Shown here: positions 8,128-14,786 of the stretch, piece after piece
Layout: every line of letters begins with the position of its first letter
Numbering within the stretch: the first letter of the stretch is position 1
Assembly: GCA_937966115.1 (NCBI GenBank)
Contig: CALCKX010000090.1
Span: forward strand, 1-33,359
DNA: 33,359 nt
DNA from: an uncultured Chloracidobacterium sp.
GTDB taxonomy: Bacteria; Acidobacteriota; Blastocatellia; Chloracidobacteriales; Chloracidobacteriaceae
Direction: 5' to 3'
Notes under the pieces: model-generated
What the model saw: only the letters and a program-made list of their open reading frames with translations
Told to the model about the DNA's origin: nothing
Database searches by the model: none
Translations under genes and position numbers: made by a program

Positions 8128-8822
8128 TCCTCCGTCGCCGGCGACGTTACCACATCCGACGCGGGCAGTTCGATGCGCGCCGCGCGCCGCGCGCCGGCCA
8201 GCCGCAGCTCGATTTCAAGCGACATATCGCCGATGGGCTGATCGCGGCGCGGGCGCGGCGTCTCGAAAAACAGAAAGCCCTCCGCCCGCTCGCCCGGCGC
8301 GAGCGCGCCCGTCGCGGGAAACAGCAACCCATCGTACTGGGCGCGAAACGTCCGATAGCCGTCCACGCTGTAGGCGCGAATGCCGTAGGCTTTCATCAGC
8401 CGCTTCTCGGATTGCCGGCCTGACAGCCGCCGCCACGTCTGACCGCTCGCGTCGCGCAACCGAAAGCGCGCCGACTTCAGGTCAATCGCCGCCGAGCGGC
8501 CGGCGAGCCAGACATAAACCGGCAACAGGCCAGCCGTCAGATGATTGGCGTCGAAGCGATCCACGAGCTCGTTGCCATCGCGGAAGACGCGCGCGCGAAC
8601 GTCGTAGTCGGCTTCGGCAATGGCGACCGCCTGCGCGCCGGAGATGGGCGCTTCCGCCCTGGGGCGAACCCGGAACGGCTCGCGGGCGCAAGCCGCCGTC
8701 AGCAGCAGCGCCGCCAGGCCGAGGGTCCGCCAGCGCCGCCGCCCAGGCGCGGCGCGGACAGGCGCTTCGACCGGCCATGCCTCGACCGGCAGTTCAAGGT
8801 TGGAGCGCGACCCACGCGCCAT
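8124..8822 (-). CDS. Probable lipoprotein, unknown function
   Basis: A 232-residue protein. After a long charged N-region, a hydrophobic stretch at residues 34-44 ends in LLLTAAC, with Cys45 as the possible lipid-anchored residue. Thr at -3 makes the lipobox weaker than usual. The mature part (about 46-232) looks like a beta-rich globular domain with a PRPRRDQPIGDMSLEIEL-type last strand. I recognise no family. The ATG at 8822 lies 29 bases inside the end of cobS, and its own stop overlaps the next start, so cobS, this gene and the next are probably translated from one message. No ribosome binding site is evident before the ATG, consistent with coupling. Confidence 0.65.
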   Translation of the reverse strand: MARGSRSNLELPVEAWPVEAPVRAAPGRRRWRTLGLAALLLTAACAREPFRVRPRAEAPISGAQAVAIAEADYDVRARVFRDGNELVDRFDANHLTAGLLPVYVWLAGRSAAIDLKSARFRLRDASGQTWRRLSGRQSEKRLMKAYGIRAYSVDGYRTFRAQYDGLLFPATGALAPGERAEGFLFFETPRPRRDQPIGDMSLEIELRLAGARRAARIELPASDVVTSPATEE

Positions 8823-9489
8823 AGGTCAGAATCTCGCAGGCTTGGCTGACAAACCCCAAGGCGTCGCCGGTGACGCCGCCCAGCCGCTGTTGAAAATAGC
8901 GCCCCGCCAGCAGCGTCAGCGTCGCCGCCAGCGCCAGCGCCACGCTTCCCATCCATCCGCCGACGCCCAGCGTCACGCCGCCGCCCATCAGCGCCGCCCC
9001 AAAGACATGTCGGGCGCGCAGAAACTCGATGAAGCGCCCTTTGCCGCCTTCCGCCCGCGCGTAGGGCAGTTGCCACGCGAGCCAGACAATCGTCAGGCGC
9101 GCCAGACAAGGCGCGACAATGAGCGCCTGACAGAGGGCTTCGACGCTGCGAAAGCTTTTGAGCGCGACAAACTGCGCCAAAACCGCCAGCAGCAGGGCCA
9201 ACGCCCCGAACGTCCCGATGCGCGGGTCTTTCATGATGGCCAGGCGCTGTTCGCGCGACCAGCCCCCGCCAAGGGCGTCCACCGTATCGGCGAAACCGTC
9301 GTAATGCAAGGCGCCGGTGACCAGCGCGCCGCTGGCGATCAGCAAAACGGCCACCGCTTCCGGCGCGGCGTAGCCCTGCAGCGCCAGCGCGCAGCCCGCC
9401 TGAAAAAGACCGAGCAGGGCGCCGACCAGCGGGAAATAGACCATCGCCGCCGCCAGCGTCGGCGCGTCCGGCTGGACCCAGTCCGGCAC
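8794..9489 (-). CDS. cobS: Adenosylcobinamide-GDP ribazoletransferase (cobalamin synthase)
   Basis: An integral membrane enzyme that joins adenosylcobinamide-GDP and alpha-ribazole (or its phosphate) to give adenosylcobalamin, the last assembly step of B12. The family motif HYDGFADTVDALGGG is near residue 62, and GGVTGDALG appears near the end, with several hydrophobic helices between. The first ordinary start codon in frame is GTG 9489. However, typical CobS N-terminal sequence (LRRFLAATAFLTRLPVP) is readable upstream to about 9534, where only a CTG exists. So the protein either starts at a rare codon, or the sequence holds a frameshift, or it lost its first helix. No other cobalamin biosynthesis gene is visible, which suggests a salvage role. 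It overlaps the 3' extension of mutS2. Confidence 0.9.
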   Translation of the reverse strand: MPDWVQPDAPTLAAAMVYFPLVGALLGLFQAGCALALQGYAAPEAVAVLLIASGALVTGALHYDGFADTVDALGGGWSREQRLAIMKDPRIGTFGALALLLAVLAQFVALKSFRSVEALCQALIVAPCLARLTIVWLAWQLPYARAEGGKGRFIEFLRARHVFGAALMGGGVTLGVGGWMGSVALALAATLTLLAGRYFQQRLGGVTGDALGFVSQACEILTYGAWVALQP

Positions 9490-12017
9490 GGGCAGGCGCG
9501 TGAGAAACGCCGTCGCCGCCAGGAAACGCCGCAGCGCGGTCGCGAGCGCGCTCGGGCGCGCGCACCTGGGCGCAGGCTCACGATGGTTGCGCCATCGCCG
9601 CCGTGTCGCCGGTCGGCGCGCGCGAATCCGGCGACGTGGGGGTGATTGGCGAGCAACGCCTCCACCGCGCGCCGCAGCGCGCCCGTGCCGATGCCGTGAA
9701 TGATCCGCGCTTCGGTCAGCCCAGCCAGCGTGGCGCGGTCGAGGTAGCGGTCGAGTTCCTCGGCGGCCTCATCCGTGGTCAGCCCAATCAGATTGATTTC
9801 CGGATTCACCTGGCCGGTCGCCGTGACCTCGTGCATCGCCGTCAGCATTTGCCGCGCTGGCGGCGGCCCCGCCGGGCTCGCCTTCGGCGCGGGCGGCAGC
9901 TTGCCCAAGCTGGCGGCCGGAACCTTCAAGCGCAGCGCGCCGCTCGTCACCGTCACCTCCTCGCCGGAAATGGCCTCGACCTGCCCTAGCGTGCCAAAGG
10001 CCGTCCGCACGCGGTCGCCGGGACGCAACTCGGCCGCCGACGCAACCGGTTGCGCGGCGAGCGCCGCCGCCGCCCGATGCGCCGACTTCGTCTTCGGCGG
10101 AAGCGTCAGGGGCGGCGGCCCCGCCGGCGTCGCTTCCGGCGCCGACCGCTGGGCGCTCGCGAGCGCCGCCGCCGCTTCGCGGGCGGCTTCCCGCCGCAGG
10201 CGCTCGCGGTTTTCCGTCAGGGCGATGCGCTCCAGCAGCGGCGCGAGCCGCGCCTCGAAGTCAGTCGCCAGCCGCTGCGCGCGGGCCTCGAAGTCGGCTT
10301 GGCGAGCGCGCTCGCGGGCGGCGAACGCTTCCTCGAGCTGGGCATACCGCCCCGCCAGCGCCTCCCGCTCCTCGTCCAGCGCTGCCGCCGCGTCGCGCGC
10401 CTCCGCAAGGCGGCGCTCGAGTTCCGCCACGTAACGCCCCAGCGCGGCATCGCGGTCGCCAAGGCAGTTTCGGGCCTGCTCGATGATGCTCTCCGGCAGC
10501 CCCAGCCGCCGCGCAATCGCCAGCCCGCTCGAGCTTCCGACCGCGCCCAGCTGCAACTGGTAGGTCGGCGTCAGGGTTTCCATGTCAAAGGACACCGCCG
10601 CGCTCACGACGCCGGGCGTCGAATCGGCGTAGGCCTTGAGCGCATTGAAGTGCGTGGTGGCGATGACATACGCCCCGCGCGCTCGAAAATGCTCGACGAG
10701 CGCCTGCGCGAGCGCGGCGCCTTCATCCGGGTCGGTTCCCGTGCCGACTTCGTCAAGCAGCGCGAGGGCCGGCAAGCGGAGCTCGGCGGCAATGCTGACC
10801 AGCTTGGCGATGTGCGAGGAAAAGGTCGAAAGATTGGCCGCGAGCGACTGGTGATCGCCAATATCGGCGCGCACTTGCGCCAGCGCCGGCAACTCGGCGG
10901 CGCGCGCCGGCACATGCAGCCCGGCCTGCATCATCAGCGCGCACAGGCCCGCCGTCTTGAGCGCGACGGTCTTGCCGCCGGCGTTGGCCCCGCTCACGAT
11001 TAGCGCCCGCCGCTCCGCGTCGAGCGTGAAGCTCAGCGGCGCGACCTCCCGCCCCTCCGCCTGAAGCGCCAGCAGGAGCAGCGGATGCCGGGCCTCGACG
11101 AGCTGAAACCGCCCGGTCTCCGACACGACCGGCTCGACGGCGCGGAGGCGCTCGGCCAGCCGCGCCTTGGCCAGGATGAGGTCGAGGCCCGCGATGGCGG
11201 CGATCAGCGCGGCGATCGCTTCCCGCCGCTCGCGCAGCGCGCCCGACGCTTCGCGCAGCAGGCGGGCGACCTCGGCCTCGGCCAGTTCCTGCAAGCGGGC
11301 AAGCTCATTGTTGAGCGGAATCGCCTCGAGCGGCTCGATGAACGCCGTCAGGCCGCTGCTTGAAAGCCCATGGATGACGCCGGCGACCTTGCCGCGCTGA
11401 TCGTCGCGCACCGGGACGACAAACCGCCCATTGCGCTGCGTGACGACGTCATCTGAAAACGCGCCTTCGAGGTCGCGGCGCTCGAGCAAGCGCTCCAGCT
11501 TACGTCGCAAGCGCTCGCGCTGAGCGCGCTGCTCGGCCCGCAGGCGCTGGAGCTCCGGGCTAGCGCTCTCGTCGAGCTGCCCGTCCGGGCCGACGACGCG
11601 GCGCGCGCGCGCCAGCGCGTCGCGCAGGTCGGGAATGGCATCCGCCAGGGCGACCAGCTTCGGGAATCGCTCCCGCTGCGGCCGCAGCGTCGCCCGAACT
11701 TGCAGGCCGGCGTCAATCACCCGCGCCAAAATGTGAATGTCCGCCACGTCCAGCGTCGCGTTTTCGGCGCGCAGGCGGTCCAGCGCGGGACGCGCGTCCG
11801 GCAACTCGCCAATCCCGAAGCCGCCCTGCTCGACGAGCGCCTGCCGCGCTTCGGTCGTCAGCCGCAACTGATGCCGAATCTCGGCCGCCTGCGCCGTCGG
11901 CATCAGCTCGCGCGCCAGCTCCCGCCCATAGGGCGTGCGCGCCGCGTGCGCCAGGCAGGCGCGCGCGGCGTCAAACTCCAGCGTCTCGAAATCCGCGATG
12001 AAAACTCCTTCAGCCAT
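9339..12017 (-). CDS. mutS2: MutS2 endonuclease/ATPase with Smr domain
   Basis: An 892-residue reading from ATG 12017, chosen because family similarity starts there; upstream sequence in frame is Arg/Pro-rich. Residues 1-330 form the core and clamp. Walker A GANAGGKT is at 343-350, Walker B LLDEVGTGTDPDE at 421-432, and a long coiled coil runs at about 500-620. A KOW-like beta segment (RVRTAFGTLGQV) follows, then a Smr domain at about 735-810 with HGIGTG. MutS2 acts on branched DNA and on collided ribosomes. The Smr motif normally written LDLRG reads INLIG here, so the Smr nuclease may be weakened. Family sequence ends at residue 817 (base 9567) with IVSLRP; the frame then stays open for 75 Arg-rich codons inside cobS. 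EI lies 118 bases upstream. Confidence 0.92.
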   Translation of the reverse strand: MAEGVFIADFETLEFDAARACLAHAARTPYGRELARELMPTAQAAEIRHQLRLTTEARQALVEQGGFGIGELPDARPALDRLRAENATLDVADIHILARVIDAGLQVRATLRPQRERFPKLVALADAIPDLRDALARARRVVGPDGQLDESASPELQRLRAEQRAQRERLRRKLERLLERRDLEGAFSDDVVTQRNGRFVVPVRDDQRGKVAGVIHGLSSSGLTAFIEPLEAIPLNNELARLQELAEAEVARLLREASGALRERREAIAALIAAIAGLDLILAKARLAERLRAVEPVVSETGRFQLVEARHPLLLLALQAEGREVAPLSFTLDAERRALIVSGANAGGKTVALKTAGLCALMMQAGLHVPARAAELPALAQVRADIGDHQSLAANLSTFSSHIAKLVSIAAELRLPALALLDEVGTGTDPDEGAALAQALVEHFRARGAYVIATTHFNALKAYADSTPGVVSAAVSFDMETLTPTYQLQLGAVGSSSGLAIARRLGLPESIIEQARNCLGDRDAALGRYVAELERRLAEARDAAAALDEEREALAGRYAQLEEAFAARERARQADFEARAQRLATDFEARLAPLLERIALTENRERLRREAAREAAAALASAQRSAPEATPAGPPPLTLPPKTKSAHRAAAALAAQPVASAAELRPGDRVRTAFGTLGQVEAISGEEVTVTSGALRLKVPAASLGKLPPAPKASPAGPPPARQMLTAMHEVTATGQVNPEINLIGLTTDEAAEELDRYLDRATLAGLTEARIIHGIGTGALRRAVEALLANHPHVAGFARADRRHGGDGATIVSLRPGARARARSRPRCGVSWRRRRFSRACPCRTGSSRTRRRWRRRWSISRWSAPCSVFFRRAARWRCRATPRRKRWPFC

Positions 12018-12135
12018 CGTCCTGACCGCTCCAAGCCTTGCCGCCCGCGGCGCGGCGGTTGCCGCCGGCGGACTTCTGACGAAAACGCGCCGGTCTGTCA
12101 ACTCGCCCGGGCTTGGCGGGCGCCGCCAGGGGCGC

Positions 12136-13893
12136 TCACCGCTCGAGGCGCGACTGGTCAAGGTAGGTCGCGGCGCAGGCTTCGACGGCGCGGGCGGTGT
12201 CGAGGGTCAGGGCTTGCGCGACAAACCGCTCGGCATCCTTGACCCGCAGGTTGCGCAAAGCGGACTTGAGGCTGGGCAGGGCCGCCGGCGACAGGCTGAA
12301 GCGGCGAATGCCGAGCCCCAGCAGGGCGAAGGCGCACGCCGGCTGGGCCGCCATTTCGCCGCACATAGTCAGCGACTTGTTCGCCGCCCGGGCCGCGGCG
12401 ACAATCAGGCTGAAGCTCGCCAGCACCGCCGGATGGAGCGGCTGCTGCAAATAGCTGACGCGCTCATTGCCCCGGTCGCTGGCCAGCAGGTACTGCACCA
12501 GGTCATTGCTGCCAATCGAGAGAAAATCGCTTTCCCGCGCCAGGCGGTCGGCAATCAGGACGGCGGCCGGCACTTCGATCATCGCGCCCAGCTCGACGCG
12601 CTTGGCCGCCGCGCCCGTCAGGCCCAGCTCCCGGCATACGGCGTCGAGCAGCGCGCGCGCCGCCTGTAACTCGCTCAGACAGGTCACGCGCGGGAGCAGT
12701 ATGCGCGCCCGACCGACTTCGGTCGCCCGAGCGATGGCGCGAAGCTGGCTCCGGGCGACGCTTTCATTGGCAAGCCACCAGCGCGCGCCGTGGAGGCCCA
12801 GGGCGGGGTTCGCCTCCGCGACGCGGGCGTCGCTCGGCAGCGTGTCGCTGCTGAAGTCGAAGACGCGAATCGTCGCGACCTGATCGGGCGAGGCGGCGAT
12901 GACCGCCCGGTAGGCGGCGCATTGGCTCTCCTCATCGGGAACGCCATCGGCCTCGCTGGAAAGGATGAACTCCGACCGAAAAAGCCCGATGCTTTGCGCC
13001 CCGCATCGCTCGACCGCCGGCAGCTCGGACTGAATCTCGATATTGGCCAGCAAGTGACAGACGACCCCATCGCGGGTCACCGCCGGCAAGCGGGCGGAGG
13101 CGAGGCCATCGCGGCGCAGACGCTGCTCGGCGGCGCGGCGGCCAAGATACACGGTCTGGGTGGCGCGGCGCGGGTGTAGAATCACTTCCCCTTGCGACCC
13201 GTCCACGATGCAGGGCGCTCCCTCGACCGCTCGGTCGAGCGCCTCGCGCGCGCCGAACACGGCCGGGACGCCCAGGCTCCGCGCGATGATCGCGGCATGC
13301 GTCGTGACGCCGCCGGCATCCGTGACAATGCCGCTGAAGTTGGTCGGATTCATTTCGGCCAGCAGGGTCGGCAGAATGTCGTCGGCAAAGAGCGTCGAGG
13401 GCGCGTCGAGCGTCGGCAGGCGCATCGGCTGCCCGGAAAGCATGGCGATGAGCCGCTGCCCGACATCGCGGATGTCGTCGCGCCGCTGGCGCAAATAGTC
13501 ATCCTGAAGCTGCTCGAACGAGTCGAGCAGCGACTCGACCGCCTGCTTGACCGCCCACTCGGCATTGATGCGGCGCTGCCGAATGTTGTCTTCGATAGCC
13601 TGCGTCAAAATCGCGTCATCGAGCATGAGGATGTACGGGTCGAGCAGGTAGGCCGAGCCCTGGCCAGCTTGCTCCCGAAAGTGCCGCTTGACGCTCTCCA
13701 AATGCCGCCGCGCCTTCTGCATGGCGCGCTTGACGCGCTCGATTTCAAGCGTGACGCGGTGCGGCAAGACATTGATGAAGAGCGGCGGTCGGCTCTGGGG
13801 GACAAGCCGGACGACGCGCCCGAAGCCGACGCCGGGCGAAGCGGGCAAGCCGGCGAAGCGGACTTCCGTTTCGGTCAGCGGGCTAGAAGACAT
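12136..13893 (-). CDS. ptsI: PTS enzyme I (phosphoenolpyruvate-protein phosphotransferase), partly degenerate
   Basis: A 585-residue cytoplasmic protein that takes phosphate from PEP and passes it to HPr. The start at ATG 13893 has AGGAG seven bases upstream. The phospho-histidine motif GGVTTHAAIIARS places His199 as the active residue. GLFRSEF, MIEVPAA, IGSNDLVQYLLASDRGN and MCGEMA (active Cys) are present, so the PEP pocket looks usable. Two otherwise conserved stretches deviate: the RTLDIGGDK region reads RVFDFSSDT, and the NPxLGxRAIR region reads NPALGLHGAR. Length is normal. The gene overlaps the end of ptsH by 11 bases, so the two are coupled. It lacks GAF or other sensory domains, so it is not PtsP. 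Confidence 0.9.
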   Translation of the reverse strand: MSSSPLTETEVRFAGLPASPGVGFGRVVRLVPQSRPPLFINVLPHRVTLEIERVKRAMQKARRHLESVKRHFREQAGQGSAYLLDPYILMLDDAILTQAIEDNIRQRRINAEWAVKQAVESLLDSFEQLQDDYLRQRRDDIRDVGQRLIAMLSGQPMRLPTLDAPSTLFADDILPTLLAEMNPTNFSGIVTDAGGVTTHAAIIARSLGVPAVFGAREALDRAVEGAPCIVDGSQGEVILHPRRATQTVYLGRRAAEQRLRRDGLASARLPAVTRDGVVCHLLANIEIQSELPAVERCGAQSIGLFRSEFILSSEADGVPDEESQCAAYRAVIAASPDQVATIRVFDFSSDTLPSDARVAEANPALGLHGARWWLANESVARSQLRAIARATEVGRARILLPRVTCLSELQAARALLDAVCRELGLTGAAAKRVELGAMIEVPAAVLIADRLARESDFLSIGSNDLVQYLLASDRGNERVSYLQQPLHPAVLASFSLIVAAARAANKSLTMCGEMAAQPACAFALLGLGIRRFSLSPAALPSLKSALRNLRVKDAERFVAQALTLDTARAVEACAATYLDQSRLER

Positions 13894-14167
13894 TGGATGG
13901 CTCCTGAGCTTCGGCAAACAGCGCCGCGACCGCCGCCAGCGCCGCCGCCTCGTCCTCGCCCTCGGCGCGAAGGACAAGCGACGCGCCCTGCGCAGCCGCC
14001 AAAAACATGACGCTCAAGATGCTGCCGGCGTCCACAAACGTCGCGTCATCCGCCCGGCGTATGAGCACTCGGCTCTTGAACTGATTGACAACTGTGACCA
14101 GGCGCGCCGACGGCCGCGCATGCAGCCCCAGCGGATTGACAACCGTGACAAGACGTTCGAGTGGCAT
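13883..14167 (-). CDS. ptsH: HPr phosphocarrier protein
   Basis: A 94-residue protein from ATG 14167; a TTG six bases earlier is in frame but less likely. It has the GLHARPS motif with the phospho-accepting His16, and a GSILSVMFLAA motif whose Ser49 corresponds to the regulatory Ser46 of Gram-positive HPr. Keeping that serine suggests that an HPr kinase exists elsewhere in the genome. HPr relays phosphate between EI and the EIIA encoded just upstream. Its stop lies inside the start of ptsI. The spacing from the EIIA gene is 54 bases with no evident terminator, so the three form one transcription unit. Confidence 0.93.
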   Translation of the reverse strand: MPLERLVTVVNPLGLHARPSARLVTVVNQFKSRVLIRRADDATFVDAGSILSVMFLAAAQGASLVLRAEGEDEAAALAAVAALFAEAQEPSNVF

Positions 14168-14221
14168 CGGCAAGTCCAGCGATGACGCGCGCGGGGACGC
14201 GAAACGTCCGGGAAATCAGAG

Positions 14222-14635
14222 CTAATTGGCTCGCGGCTGAACCAGCTCGCTCGCCAGGTGAATGTTTTTACGCCCTTGCTCGGTAACGCACCGGGCGACA
14301 TCGAGCAGATCCCAGTCGGCTGGCGCGGTGGCCAGCTTGATGACCATAGGCAAGTTGACGCCGGTGACAATCTCGACTCGCGTTGGCCCGGCGTAGGCCA
14401 TGACCAAGTTGGTCGGCGTGCCTCCGAACAGGTCGGTGAGCAGCAGCACGCCGGCGCCCCGGTCCGCCTGGGCGATGGCGCGCTCGATCAGCCCGCGCGC
14501 CGTGTCAACGTCATCATGCCAGTCAATCGAGACGGCGCGCACATGACTCATATCGCCGACAATCATCTCGGCGGCGTGCAGCAACTCCAGGGCCAGTTGT
14601 CCGTGCGTAATGATGACGCTCCCAACGCGGGGCAT
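14222..14635 (-). CDS. PTS EIIA, mannose/fructose family
   Basis: A 137-residue protein of the EIIA-Man type. The motif VIITHGQLA puts the phospho-accepting His at residue 11. LLLTDLFGGTPTN (about 64-76) and VEIVTGVNLPMVI (about 86-98) are diagnostic of the fold. No IIB, IIC or IID permease gene is present here, so it probably serves regulation rather than sugar uptake, as in other bacteria with incomplete PTS. It is the first gene of the EIIA-HPr-EI run. A probable promoter and leader lie in the 151 bases upstream. Confidence 0.92.
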   Translation of the reverse strand: MPRVGSVIITHGQLALELLHAAEMIVGDMSHVRAVSIDWHDDVDTARGLIERAIAQADRGAGVLLLTDLFGGTPTNLVMAYAGPTRVEIVTGVNLPMVIKLATAPADWDLLDVARCVTEQGRKNIHLASELVQPRAN

Positions 14636-14701
14636 GGCTGAAAGGTCCTGTCTTTTTCGAGGAATATCGCCGGCGCGGAAGCGTGGCCGGCCAAGCCTGC
14701 G

Positions 14702-14750
14702 ATAACGCGCCCCGCGCCAGTCAGGACCGCGTTATGAGCGCCTGACTATA
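14702..14750 (-). promoter_or_regulatory. Probable promoter and leader inverted repeat of the PTS operon
   Basis: On the minus strand a TATAGT (complement of 14745-14750) looks like a -10 box, without a clear -35. Just downstream, ATAACGCG (14702-14709) and CGCGTTAT (14728-14735) form a perfect 8-bp inverted repeat with an 18-bp gap. It would sit near the start of the transcript, as an operator or a leader hairpin. It has no T tract, so it is not an obvious terminator for the upstream HEAT-repeat gene. Confidence 0.4.
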
Positions 14751-14786
14751 ACATAGCCGCCCGCCGCTTGACGAGGAGCGCCCTGC

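Noticed and set aside
8699-9565. Alternative 288-codon frame over cobS
   Set aside because: Its translation is Arg/Gly/Ala-rich without membrane helices; only the other frame gives CobS motifs. Its GTG 9565 matters only as a possible original cobS start.
8794-9700. Cobalamin riboswitch before cobS
   Set aside because: cobS is preceded directly by mutS2 coding sequence, and I see no B12-box-like leader there or before the operon.
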